From Pandoraea iniqua (GTDB taxonomy: Bacteria; Pseudomonadota; Gammaproteobacteria; Burkholderiales; Burkholderiaceae), in contig NZ_CABPSF010000008.1 in NCBI RefSeq assembly GCF_902459685.1, positions 124,001-188,000 of the forward strand: a stretch of 64,000 nt of DNA. The letters run 5' to 3'. Within the stretch, counting starts at the first letter, position 1. The number at the start of each line of letters is the position of its first letter. The position numbers and the translations under genes were made by a program. The notes under the pieces are model-generated. The model searched no databases, had not been told where the DNA came from, and was given only the letters and a program-made list of their open reading frames with translations. This document shows positions 19,667-28,843 of this stretch, one piece after another.

Positions 19667-19685
19667 AATGCAACAAAGTTGCATT
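19667..19685. promoter_or_regulatory. Zur-like operator
   Basis: AATGCAAC-AAA-GTTGCATT is a perfect 8+3+8 palindrome, extended outward as GTAATA / TATTAC with one unpaired base. It sits 45 bp upstream of the first ORF of the znu operon. AT-rich palindromes of this layout are typical of Fur-family (Zur) sites. The assignment to Zur rests on context. Confidence 0.7.
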
Positions 19686-20641
19686 ATTACATGATTCGTC
19701 AGGCACGTCGCGGGCGTCGATGAGGGTGGACGGACTGGCGGGGGAGGCTCGGGGTGGGGGCGGGGCGTCGGTGAGACACAACGGGTTACATATCGCCGCA
19801 GCACGTTTTTGCGAACCGGCGTAACATGACTTCACGCTGAATCGACTGGCATGGTGTTCGCTTCATTCCAGAGTTCGGCAATATGCAAGGCATCGATGAG
19901 ACGGCGACATGGTGCGACGCAGCGACTCTCGCGCGACGCGGCATGCCGACCCTGCCTGAGGAGGTTCGCCCGTTCAATCATCCGATCGTCGTCGGCTTTC
20001 CGGTCACGGCTCCATGCCAGTCGCGCATGCAGTGCGTGTGACCTTCGCGGCTTGCGCAGCCGCGCGGCTTCTGCCGGAACGCTACTCGTCTCGCGCCCAC
20101 GTCTTCGCTTTCGTCGACGTCGTCGGGCCGCCCACTCTTTTTTCCAAAAAACATCGCACGCAGCGTGCAGACATTTCCTGTTTAACACTATCGAATAAAT
20201 AGGATTACTTAATAATTAGCGACACATTACGATGTGTTGCGAATGCAGGCAAACCCGAGTGCGCAATGCGTGTCGACACGCGTGAGAATTCGCTCGAATT
20301 TTGATGTATTTCAACGAGCATGCGCAATGCGTAGATTTCTCGGAAACCCTTACGGGCTGCGGGTTATCGAGGATGCTTAGCGCTGCGGAAAATATCTAGC
20401 GACAGTTTTTTTGTTTGTGCATATGATGAGTTAACGGTTGCTTTTTCCAGTGACAAGTTTAAAGTCAACCTAAACCGATTTTGAGTCGTTCATGTGAGGG
20501 AGGGGACAGTGCGAAAGGTTTCGCGAACGTCGCTCCGGCATGCAGTGAGCCAGGTCGAAACCATTGCGCAGTCATCCGGGTCTTAGGCAACAGAGCGGGC
20601 ATCGCGTTGCGGTGTTTTCCGATGAAGCGGGGGTGAGGCAT
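19686..20641. other. Long intergenic region between znu and prkA
   Basis: About 950 bp without a convincing gene; the short ORFs on both strands lack recognisable features. From about 20,150 the sequence is AT-rich, in contrast to the surroundings. A 12-bp direct repeat TGCGCAATGCGT occurs at 20260-20271 and 20321-20332. The promoter and leader of the prkA operon must be here, but I cannot assign -35/-10 or -24/-12 boxes with confidence. Confidence 0.6.
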
Positions 20642-22564
20642 ATGGATATTTTCAGCCACTACACGACACGTTTCGACGCACGCAAGGAAGAGGAGTACAG
20701 CATCCAGGAGTATCTGGAGATCTGTAAGAAGGACTCGACCGCGTATGCGTCGGCGGCCGAACGAATGCTGCGCGCCATCGGTGAGCCCGAGCTCATCGAT
20801 ACGCACCATGACCCGCGGCTCTCGCGGCTCTTCTCGAACAAGATCATCAAGATCTATCCGGCCTTCCGTGACTTTTACGGCATGGAAGACACCATCGAGC
20901 AAATCGTCTCGTTCTTCAAACACGCCGCGCAGGGGCTCGAAGAACGCAAGCAGATCCTGTATCTGCTCGGGCCTCCGGGCGGCGGCAAATCGTCGCTGGC
21001 CGAGAAGCTGAAGGTGTTGATGGAAGAAGTGCCCATCTACTGCCTGAAGGGATCGCCGGTGCACGAGTCGCCTCTGGGCCTGTTCTCGCCCGAGGAAGAC
21101 GGCAAGATTCTTGAAGAGGACTTCGGTATCCCGATTCGGTATCTCACGACGATTCCTTCGCCGTGGGCGACCAAGCGCCTGAACGAATTCAACGGCGACA
21201 TCACCAAGTTCCGCGTGGTGAAGCTGCGTCCGTCGGTGCTGCAACAGATCGCCATCGCCAAGACCGAACCAGGTGACGAGAACAATCAGGACATCTCGTC
21301 GCTGGTCGGCAAGGTCGATATCCGCAAGCTCGAAGAATTCCCGCAGGACGATCCGGATGCCTACTCGTATTCCGGCGGCCTCTGTCTGGCCAATCGCGGC
21401 CTGCTCGAATTCGTCGAAATGTTCAAGGCCCCGATCAAGGTGCTGCACCCGTTGCTGACCGCAACGCAGGAAGGCAACTACAAGGGTACGGAAGGGTTCG
21501 GTGCGATTCCGTTCGACGGCATCGTGCTCGCCCACTCGAACGAGGCGGAATGGCAGAGCTTCAAGGGCAACCGCAATAACGAGGCTTTCCTCGACCGGAT
21601 CTATATCGTGAAGGTGCCGTACTGCCTGCGCGTGACCGACGAGGTGAAGATCTACGAGAAGCTCGTGAAGAACAGCTCGCTCGCCAATGCGCCGCGCGCC
21701 CCGAACGTGCTCAAGATGCTCGCGCAGTTCGCCGTGCTCACGCGTCTGAAGGAGCCGGAGAATTCCAACGTCTTCTCCAAGGTGCGCGTCTACGACGGCG
21801 AGAACCTCAAGGACATCGACCCGAAGGCCAAGTCGTATCAGGAGTATCGCGACTACGCCGGGGTGGACGAAGGCATGACCGGCATGTCGACGCGTTTCGC
21901 CTTCAAGGTGCTCTCGAAGGTGTTCAACTTCGACAACACCGAAGTCGCGGCCAACCCGGTGCACATGCTGTATGTGCTCGAACAGCAGATCGAGCGCGAG
22001 CAGTATGCGGGCGAAGTCGAGAAGCGCTATCTCTCTTACATCAAGGAGTATCTGACCGCACCGTTCGTCGAGTTCATCGGCAAGGAAATTCAGACCGCGT
22101 ATCTGGAGTCGTACTCCGAGTACGGTCAGAACATCTTCGACCGCTATGTGAATTTTGCAGATCTCTGGATTCAGGATCAGGAGTATCGCGATCCGAATAC
22201 CGGCGAAATTCTCGATCGCACGGCGCTCAACGATGAACTGGAGAAAGTCGAGAAGCCGGCCGGCATCACGAACCCGAAGGACTTCCGCAACGAGATCGTC
22301 AACTTCGTCCTGCGTGCGCGCGCCAACAACGCGGGCAAGAATCCGCTCTGGACAAGTTACGAGAAGCTGCGGGCCGTCATCGAGAAGCGCATGTTCTCCA
22401 CGACCGAGGACTTGCTGCCGGTGATCTCCTTCAATGCGAAGTCGTCCAAAGAGGATCAGGAAAAGCACGCCAACTTCGTCAACCGGATGGTGGAAAAAGG
22501 CTATACCCCGAAGCAGGTTCGCCTGCTCGTGGAATGGTACCTGCGCGTGCGCAAATCCTCGTAA
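20642..22564 (+). CDS. prkA: PrkA serine protein kinase / AAA-type protein (YeaG)
   Basis: 640 residues, the normal PrkA length, starting MDIFSHYTTRFDARKEEEYS. The N-terminal AAA part has Walker A LLGPPGGGKSS near residue 115, and the C-terminal PrkA kinase-like part ends IVNFVLRARA...VRLLVEWYLRVRK. In E. coli, YeaG is induced with YeaH by starvation and stationary phase. ATG 20642 follows GGTGAGG; the open frame to 20564 is unlike the family. First gene of a three-gene operon with yeaH (15-bp gap) and spoVR. Confidence 0.94.
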   Translation: MDIFSHYTTRFDARKEEEYSIQEYLEICKKDSTAYASAAERMLRAIGEPELIDTHHDPRLSRLFSNKIIKIYPAFRDFYGMEDTIEQIVSFFKHAAQGLEERKQILYLLGPPGGGKSSLAEKLKVLMEEVPIYCLKGSPVHESPLGLFSPEEDGKILEEDFGIPIRYLTTIPSPWATKRLNEFNGDITKFRVVKLRPSVLQQIAIAKTEPGDENNQDISSLVGKVDIRKLEEFPQDDPDAYSYSGGLCLANRGLLEFVEMFKAPIKVLHPLLTATQEGNYKGTEGFGAIPFDGIVLAHSNEAEWQSFKGNRNNEAFLDRIYIVKVPYCLRVTDEVKIYEKLVKNSSLANAPRAPNVLKMLAQFAVLTRLKEPENSNVFSKVRVYDGENLKDIDPKAKSYQEYRDYAGVDEGMTGMSTRFAFKVLSKVFNFDNTEVAANPVHMLYVLEQQIEREQYAGEVEKRYLSYIKEYLTAPFVEFIGKEIQTAYLESYSEYGQNIFDRYVNFADLWIQDQEYRDPNTGEILDRTALNDELEKVEKPAGITNPKDFRNEIVNFVLRARANNAGKNPLWTSYEKLRAVIEKRMFSTTEDLLPVISFNAKSSKEDQEKHANFVNRMVEKGYTPKQVRLLVEWYLRVRKSS

Positions 22565-22579
22565 CCACTCGGGGCCACT

Positions 22580-23842
22580 ATGTCAGCGATCATCGACAGA
22601 CGGCAAAACGGTAAGAACAAAAGCGCCATCAACCAGCAACGCTTTATCAAGCGCTACCGCGATCAGATTCGGCGCGCGGTAGCGAAGGCGGTGTCTGGGC
22701 GCAAGATCACCGATATCGATGGCAGCGGACAGGTCTCGATCCCGGTCAAGGACATCTCGGAGCCCTTGTTCCACCACGGGCCCGGCGGGCGGCGGGAGAT
22801 GGTACATCCCGGCAACCGCGAGTTCGTGGTGGGCGATAACTTCGAGCGTCCGCCATCGGGCGCCGGTGGCGGCGGCAGCCGCGCCAGCGATTCGGGCGAG
22901 GGCGAGGACGATTTCGTCTTCAACCTCTCGCGCGAGGAGTTCCTGAAATTCTTCTTCGAGGACATGGCGCTGCCAGACCTCGCTAAACGCCGGCTCGCGC
23001 AGATCCCGGAGTTTCGCAAGGTGCGGGCGGGTTATTCCATCGACGGTACGCCGTCGAATCTGAACGTCATCCGTACGATGCGCAGCTCGCTGGGCCGCCG
23101 CATCGCACTCACCGCACCGTATCGCAAGCAGTTGCGAGAGCTCGAGAACGAGTACGCCGATGTCGTGGCGCGCGAAGGCGATACCTCGCCACGCGCCGTC
23201 GCCCTCGCGCACGAGATCACGCACCTGCGCACGCGCGTCGAAGCGATTCCGTATATCGAGAAGCTCGATCTGCGCTATTCGAACCGCGTCATGCAGCCAC
23301 GTCCGCAGGCGCAGGCCGTCATGTTCTGTCTGATGGACGTGTCGGGCTCGATGGACCAGAGCCGCAAGGATCTCGCCAAGCGCTTCTTCATGCTGCTCTA
23401 CATGTTCCTGCGGCATAACTACGAGCGCATCGATCTGGTGCTGATCCGGCACCACACGACGGCGAAGGAAGTCAACGAGGACGACTTCTTCTACGCGCGG
23501 GAATCGGGCGGCACGGTGGTGTCGAGCGCGCTCAAGCTGATGATGGAAGTCATCGCCGACCGCTACTCGCCGAGCGACTGGAATATCTACGGCGCGCAGG
23601 TGTCGGACGGCGACAACTGGGATGGCGACTCGCCCATTTGCCGCGACATTCTGATGCAATCGATCATGCCCGCCGTGCAGTACTTCGCGTATGTCGAAGT
23701 GGCCAGCGCGGAACCGCAGAATTTGTGGAACGAGTACCTGTCGGTCAAGCAGCAGCATTCGAACTTCGCGATGCAACGCATCATGGAGGCCGCGGAGATC
23801 TACCCGGTGCTGCACGATTTGTTCAAGAAAAAGGCGGCCTGA
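22580..23842 (+). CDS. yeaH: UPF0229 protein YeaH, vWA-like
   Basis: A 420-residue protein of the YeaH/YhbH family. Its C-terminal half has a von Willebrand A-like MIDAS motif, LMDVSGSMDQS (DxSxS), near residue 252. The N-terminal half is basic and charged, with a Gly/Ser linker (GAGGGGSRASDSGEGEDD) near residue 95. The family partners with PrkA in the stress response; its biochemical role is unknown. It ends 2 bp before the spoVR start. Confidence 0.93.
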   Translation: MSAIIDRRQNGKNKSAINQQRFIKRYRDQIRRAVAKAVSGRKITDIDGSGQVSIPVKDISEPLFHHGPGGRREMVHPGNREFVVGDNFERPPSGAGGGGSRASDSGEGEDDFVFNLSREEFLKFFFEDMALPDLAKRRLAQIPEFRKVRAGYSIDGTPSNLNVIRTMRSSLGRRIALTAPYRKQLRELENEYADVVAREGDTSPRAVALAHEITHLRTRVEAIPYIEKLDLRYSNRVMQPRPQAQAVMFCLMDVSGSMDQSRKDLAKRFFMLLYMFLRHNYERIDLVLIRHHTTAKEVNEDDFFYARESGGTVVSSALKLMMEVIADRYSPSDWNIYGAQVSDGDNWDGDSPICRDILMQSIMPAVQYFAYVEVASAEPQNLWNEYLSVKQQHSNFAMQRIMEAAEIYPVLHDLFKKKAA

Positions 23843-23844
23843 CT

Positions 23845-25392
23845 ATGGCCTACATATCGACCGGATCGGAATGGACCTTCGAGCTGATTCAGCGTTACGA
23901 GCATGAGATCGCGCGCATCGCCGCGAACTTCAAGCTCGATACGTATCCGAACCAGATCGAGATCATCACCGCCGAGCAGATGCTCGACGCTTACGCCACC
24001 GTGGGGTTGCCCATCGGGTATCACCACTGGTCGTACGGCAAGCACTTCCTGTCGTCCGAGCGCGGCTACAAGCGCGGCCAGATGGGTCTCGCGTACGAGA
24101 TCGTCATCAACTCGAGCCCCTGTATCGCGTATCTGATGGAAGAGAACAGCATGACCATGCAGGCGCTCACCATTGCGCACGCCAGTTACGGTCATAACTC
24201 GTTCTTCAAGGGCAACTACCTGTTTCGCACGTGGACGAACGCCGACGCCATCGTCGACTACCTGCTGTTCGCGCGTAACTACATCAGCGAGTGCGAGCAG
24301 CGTTACGGCGAGCAGTCGGTCGAGCTGTTGCTCGACTCGTGCCATGCACTGATGAACTACGGCGTGGACCGCTACAAGCGACCCAAGCGTCTGTCGCTCG
24401 CGCAGGAACAGGCGCGCCAGAAAGAGCGCGAAAACTACCTGCAATTGCAGATCAACGATCTGTGGCGCACGTTGCCGAATCACGTGCTGCACGATGACGA
24501 CGAGGACGACGGGCTCGACCCGACCGACTCAGACGAACCGGCCTTCCCGGGCGAGCCGCAGGAGAACCTGCTGTACTTCTTCGAGAAGAACGCGCCGAAG
24601 CTTGCGCCGTGGCAGCGCGAGATCGTGCGTATCGTGCGCAAGCTCGCCCAGTATTTCTATCCGCAACGCCAGACCAAGGTGATGAACGAAGGCTGGGCGA
24701 CGTTCTGGCACTACACGATTCTCCAGCAGCTCTACAAAGAGAAACTCGTCAACGACGCGTTCATGATGGAGTTTCTGCACGCGCACACGAACGTGGTGTA
24801 TCAGCCATCGTTCGACAGCCCGTATTACAGCGGCCTCAACCCGTATGCGCTGGGTTTTGCGATGTTTCAGGACATCCGCCGCATGTGTGAGGAACCGACC
24901 GAGGAAGATCGTCTGTGGGCCCCGGATATTGCCGGCAGCGACTGGATCAAGACGCTCGACTTCGCGATGCGCAACTTCAAGGACGAGAGCTTCATCCAGC
25001 AATTCCTCTCGCCGAAGGTCATCCGCGATCTGAAGCTCTTTTCCGTGCTCGACGACGACCGGGACAGCCGCCTGCGTGTGACGGCCATTCACAACGACAA
25101 CGGCTATCGCGAGATTCGCGAGATGCTCGCGCAGCAGTACAACCTCAGCACGCTGGAGCCGAATATTCAGGTCTCGCACGTCGATTTGCACGGCGACCGC
25201 TCGCTCACGCTGCGGCATGTGCAAAGCGACCGGAAGCCGCTCGACGAAGGTTTCGAAGAGGTGCTCAAGCACGTGGCACGTCTGTGGGGATTTACGGTGA
25301 GGCTGGAAACCGTGTTCGAAGACGGCCGCAGCGAGATGACCCACGAGACCAAGGTCGAAAAGCGCCGGCGTTATTCGCTGAGCGCGGCGTGA
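23845..25392 (+). CDS. spoVR: SpoVR family protein
   Basis: 515 residues beginning MAYISTGSEWTFELIQRYEH, with the conserved LPIGYHHWSYGKHF, AHASYGHNSFFKGNYLF and NEGWATFWHYTILQQL segments of SpoVR/YcgB proteins. The His/Glu-rich motifs suggest metal binding, but no function is established outside sporulation genetics in Bacillus. An acidic linker (DDDEDDGLDPTDSDEP) lies near residue 218. Third gene of the prkA-yeaH-spoVR operon. The true start is 23845, though the frame is open into yeaH. Confidence 0.93.
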   Translation: MAYISTGSEWTFELIQRYEHEIARIAANFKLDTYPNQIEIITAEQMLDAYATVGLPIGYHHWSYGKHFLSSERGYKRGQMGLAYEIVINSSPCIAYLMEENSMTMQALTIAHASYGHNSFFKGNYLFRTWTNADAIVDYLLFARNYISECEQRYGEQSVELLLDSCHALMNYGVDRYKRPKRLSLAQEQARQKERENYLQLQINDLWRTLPNHVLHDDDEDDGLDPTDSDEPAFPGEPQENLLYFFEKNAPKLAPWQREIVRIVRKLAQYFYPQRQTKVMNEGWATFWHYTILQQLYKEKLVNDAFMMEFLHAHTNVVYQPSFDSPYYSGLNPYALGFAMFQDIRRMCEEPTEEDRLWAPDIAGSDWIKTLDFAMRNFKDESFIQQFLSPKVIRDLKLFSVLDDDRDSRLRVTAIHNDNGYREIREMLAQQYNLSTLEPNIQVSHVDLHGDRSLTLRHVQSDRKPLDEGFEEVLKHVARLWGFTVRLETVFEDGRSEMTHETKVEKRRRYSLSAA

Positions 25393-25442
25393 GTGCCGGA
25401 TGAGCAGCGCATGAGTGCGAAGAGTTCGGTAGCGGCGGCCCG

Positions 25443-25856
25443 ATGAAGATCCCGTTCGTCGCACTCGATCACGTGGTGCTGCGCACCGTGGATGTGGCGC
25501 GGCTACAGCACTTCTATGTCGACGTGCTGGGCTGCACGCTCGAGAAGGTGCAGGCCGATATCGGGCTCGTGCAATTACGTGCGGGCGACGCGTTGATCGA
25601 TCTGGTCGACGTGGCCGGCGCCATCGGCCGGCAGGGTGGTGAAGCGCCGGGCGCCGAGGGGCACAATCTCGATCACTTCTGTCTGCGCGTCGAACCGTTC
25701 GACGACGAGGCCATCCGCAAAGGACTGGCCTCGCATGGCGTGACGCTCGGGGAAGTCGTGCAGCGGTACGGCGCACACGGCGAAGGGCCGTCCTGCTATC
25801 TCACCGATCCCGATGGGAATGTCGTGGAACTCAAGGGGCCGCCAACGCGAAGTTAG
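25443..25856 (+). CDS. VOC-family (glyoxalase/dioxygenase-fold) protein
   Basis: A 137-residue single-domain VOC protein: the first strand carries DHVVLRTVDVARLQHFYVDV, the second half has NLDHFCLRVEPFD, and CYLTDPDGNVVELKGP closes it. Two His and a Glu could bind a metal (His10 in LDHVVL, His in NLDHFCL, Glu in VELKG). The fold covers isomerases, dioxygenases and resistance proteins, so no reaction can be assigned. It is 50 bp after spoVR and may ride on that transcript. Its tail overlaps the diguanylate cyclase stop by 4 bp. Confidence 0.85.
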   Translation: MKIPFVALDHVVLRTVDVARLQHFYVDVLGCTLEKVQADIGLVQLRAGDALIDLVDVAGAIGRQGGEAPGAEGHNLDHFCLRVEPFDDEAIRKGLASHGVTLGEVVQRYGAHGEGPSCYLTDPDGNVVELKGPPTRS

Positions 25857-27220
25857 GCGGCCAGTTGGCCCAGCACGCTCTGATCGCGGCCCTTGTGCTT
25901 TGCCTGATACAGCGCCTTGTCGGCGCGCTCCAGCATTGCGCTGATGACCAGCGGCTCGCCCGGGTGCCATGACGCGATGCCCACACTGATCGTGATCGCT
26001 TCGCCGTCTTCACGTGCCTTGGCAGGCAGCAGGTCGGTACTGGCGCGTTTGACCGACTCGCGAATGCGATCTGCCACGCGCAATGCAGCGTGCTGATCGA
26101 TTTCAGGCAGCACCACGGCAAACTCTTCCCCACCCAGACGCACGACGAAATCGCTCGGCAGCCGGATGCAATGCTGAATCGTATTGGCGATGCGTTGCAG
26201 CACGGTGTCGCCGAACGGATGCCCGTAGCGATCGTTGACCTGCTTGAACAAATCGATGTCGATGATCAGCACCGACAGCGGCGTGTTGTATTGCTGCACG
26301 CGATCCGCGACGATGCGGATGCGGTTGTCGAAATAGCGCCGGTTGTAGATATGCGTGAGCGGATCGATGAACACCTTCTCGACGAGATCGGTATTCGTGA
26401 GCGCCAGCGACTGATACTGGCGCGTGATTTCCCACACGAGCGCGAGCGTTGCTACACCCGGCGAGGCCAGCGCCAGCAGGCGGGCCGCGTACCACTGATA
26501 CGACGCTTCACTCGGCGCGGTAAGCGCGAGCAGCAACTGGCACAGCGAGATGGTGACGACCACCCACACCAGCAGGAACAACTTGTGCGAAAGCCGCGTG
26601 ACCGCCGCGATACGCCACCACAACGCGACGTAGGCGACGAAGAGTGCGCCCAGTGCCATCGTCTCGATGTCGACACCCCCGGCAAACTTTGGCGTGACGA
26701 GCGTGCGGGCCGCGCCGACCACCGAGAGCGATACCGTCAGCCAAATTATCAGCACCGTGGCGCCGTGGCGCGCCGCGTCGCGATAGCCGGGGCGCGTGTG
26801 CGGGTCGCTGCGTGTGCGCGAGTAACTGCGCACGCTGATCATCACGTACGCGGCGAAGCTCGCTTCGGCCACCAGCCAGAGCCAGAAGGGGGCGCGCGTG
26901 ACGTGCGTTGAGATGCCAGCGAGCTGATTCGCCAACAACACCCCTTGCGTGAACATGAACAGGCCGCGCAGCAAAAACGCGCAGCCGAACTGGGCGAAGT
27001 AGCGCTTGCCGTTGTAGAGATACTGGACGCCGAGCAGGCACGCCGTCGATAAATTGAGGATGCCTCCGGCAGAGACTAAGAAGAACGTGAGCAACGGGTT
27101 CACCGCACCTTCGAAGGCGCGTGTGAGAAACCCCGCGAGGGTGAGCGCGGCACACGCGACGAGAATCGTCGTCGCAGCAACGCGGTTGCCCTGTTCGGTA
27201 CGGCTGATGGTGCTTTTCAT
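25853..27220 (-). CDS. Membrane-bound diguanylate cyclase (GGDEF)
   Basis: 455 residues. Roughly the first 270 hold about seven to eight hydrophobic segments, an integral-membrane sensor. The GGDEF domain follows from DPLTHIYNRRYFDNRIR near residue 290, with an active-site loop GGEEF (RLGGEEFAVVLPEID), the catalytically competent variant. The RxxD inhibitory site is not obvious just upstream of the loop. It should make cyclic-di-GMP from GTP. Monocistronic on the minus strand; a perfect 14-bp palindrome lies 121 bp upstream of the start. Confidence 0.9.
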   Translation of the reverse strand: MKSTISRTEQGNRVAATTILVACAALTLAGFLTRAFEGAVNPLLTFFLVSAGGILNLSTACLLGVQYLYNGKRYFAQFGCAFLLRGLFMFTQGVLLANQLAGISTHVTRAPFWLWLVAEASFAAYVMISVRSYSRTRSDPHTRPGYRDAARHGATVLIIWLTVSLSVVGAARTLVTPKFAGGVDIETMALGALFVAYVALWWRIAAVTRLSHKLFLLVWVVVTISLCQLLLALTAPSEASYQWYAARLLALASPGVATLALVWEITRQYQSLALTNTDLVEKVFIDPLTHIYNRRYFDNRIRIVADRVQQYNTPLSVLIIDIDLFKQVNDRYGHPFGDTVLQRIANTIQHCIRLPSDFVVRLGGEEFAVVLPEIDQHAALRVADRIRESVKRASTDLLPAKAREDGEAITISVGIASWHPGEPLVISAMLERADKALYQAKHKGRDQSVLGQLAA

Positions 27221-28089
27221 AGTTCTTATTTGCCAATCAACGCCCTCGTGCCTCGCGCACGATCGCTCTTTTACCGTCCAACCTTTGCACTCGCGACTGG
27301 CCGCCAGGTCATAGCCTCACGTTGCCGCCGCGTTTCCCCGATTTAGCGCTAAATGGTTGAAAACTAAGATAAACCTCGGAGAATACACGAGTTTCCAAGG
27401 GTTGGCATCCGTTTCCACGACCCCCCTCTAAATTCGCTCGGACCCGCATGAACAGGCGGGTTTCAGGCACTCGAAAAAGCGTTTAGAGGGTTCCTTACTA
27501 AGTCAGGAAAATAATTCGGCGCGACACACTGAACCGCTCTGCGAAACGCGCGATTTTTAAAAAATGGGACAAATCCCATTGACCTAGTGAGAACCCAGAG
27601 ATGACGGGGGATTGCCGTGTGTGCAATTAATTCGGTATCCGATGTATATGAGAAATATCGCGGCAGATTATGCGAATTTGCAGTGCATTCGTAGCAGAAG
27701 GTGTCTCATGGGTTGGCATCGACGCACTATCTGTACTAGAATAAAAAAGGCCAATCGCTCTGACTGGCCAATAGAAACATAAGCGTTGCCGGTGTTCCTC
27801 GTTGCGCCGGCGATCCGTACCATCACGCAATGAGCTTGTGCAGTAAAACATTCGCGCGCTTTCAATAAGCGTGCATCGAGAGGCCCAGGCGCCCACGGCG
27901 TCGAAAGCTCGTCTCTCATGTCGCATATCGCGACGCCTGGTTCGTCACCGTTGTCTTTCTCAGACCTTCGGATCGAACACCTCACAATTCGCAAGGCAGC
28001 TATCAGTTGTCATGCTTGTTTGACCGCGTTGTCACGCGGGGCGATTGCTATTGCCTCGCGCCAGCGCTGCCAACCCATTCAAAGGGAGC
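27221..28089. other. Long intergenic region with palindromes, no gene seen
   Basis: About 870 bp between the divergent diguanylate cyclase and the osmoprotectant operon. Short ORFs are present but look random. It contains a perfect palindrome ATTTAGCGCTAAAT (27341-27354), a structured element at 27424-27490 and a second palindrome AATGGGA-CAAA-TCCCATT (27563-27580). The AT content is higher than in adjoining genes. Confidence 0.6.
27424..27490. other. Nested stem-loop element, possible structured RNA
   Basis: CCCTCTAAA (27424-27432) pairs perfectly with TTTAGAGGG (27482-27490). After a 2-nt bulge, CGCT (27435-27438) pairs with AGCG (27478-27481). Inside, CCCGC (27443-27447) pairs with GCGGG (27456-27460). 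The 13-bp interrupted stem plus inner hairpin is unlikely by chance. It lies about 600 bp upstream of the osmoprotectant operon and about 200 bp from the diguanylate cyclase start. Confidence 0.5.
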
Positions 28090-28824
28090 ATGAACGTGGC
28101 GAAGCAGTATCGCATTCTCTATCTGGCCGGTTTCGGGCTGCTTGGTGTTGCCGCCGCAGTCGCCGGTCTGGTGTATTGGCTGGGCGTGGATGCGCTCGTC
28201 AAATACCGGGGAGACCTGGTGTATTACACCCAACAGCACTTGAAGCTCGTGGCCATATCGATGGCGATGGCCATTGCCGTCGGCGTGCCTGCGGGCGTGT
28301 TGATCTCGCGGCCGATATTCGCGAAACATGCGGAGCGCGCGGTGCAGATCTTCAACATCGGCAACACGCTGCCGTCGCTCGCCGTGCTGGCGCTATCGAT
28401 GGCAGTGCTCGGTATCGGCGATCGCCCGGCCATTCTGGCCCTGTGGCTCGCATCGTTGCTGCCGATCGTGCGCAACGCCTACGAAGGCCTGCGCCAAGTA
28501 CCCGCCGCGTTGCGTGAATCGGCGCGCGGCATGGGCATGACGCCCGCGCAAGTGCTGTTTCGCGTGGACCTGCCCAACGCCATGCCGGTCATCATCGGCG
28601 GCATTCGCACCTCGCTCGCGATCAATGTCGGAACGGCGCCGCTCGCCTTCCTGATCGGGGCGGACAGTCTGGGACAACTGATTTTCCCGGGCATCTATTT
28701 GAACGACCAGACGAAGTTGTTGCTCGGCGCTGCCGGCACCGCGCTGCTTGCGCTCGTGCTCGACGGCATTGTCGCCTTCGCGAGCGGCCTCTGGTTTGCA
28801 CGTCACGGCGCGGCCACGCGCTAA
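28090..28824 (+). CDS. Osmoprotectant (glycine betaine/choline-type) ABC permease 1
   Basis: A 244-residue inner-membrane permease of the OpuC/YehW type with about six membrane segments and the EAA-like coupling loop VPAALRESARGMGMTPAQVL. The AAGGGAG box ends only 1 nt before the ATG at 28090 but 7 nt before a GTG two codons on (28096), so the GTG may be the real start. It heads a four-gene operon with the binding protein, a second permease and the ATPase. Confidence 0.88.
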   Translation: MNVAKQYRILYLAGFGLLGVAAAVAGLVYWLGVDALVKYRGDLVYYTQQHLKLVAISMAMAIAVGVPAGVLISRPIFAKHAERAVQIFNIGNTLPSLAVLALSMAVLGIGDRPAILALWLASLLPIVRNAYEGLRQVPAALRESARGMGMTPAQVLFRVDLPNAMPVIIGGIRTSLAINVGTAPLAFLIGADSLGQLIFPGIYLNDQTKLLLGAAGTALLALVLDGIVAFASGLWFARHGAATR

Positions 28825-28843
28825 GACAAAGGAGACCCCACAC

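Noticed and set aside
19832-20188. Minus-strand ORF of 118 codons and its plus-strand counterpart
   Set aside because: Arg-rich, low-complexity translations on both strands, typical of chance ORFs in GC-rich DNA.
27627-27926. Minus-strand ORF of 99 codons
   Set aside because: Composition looks random, no motif, no ribosome-binding site, in an otherwise gene-free AT-rich region.
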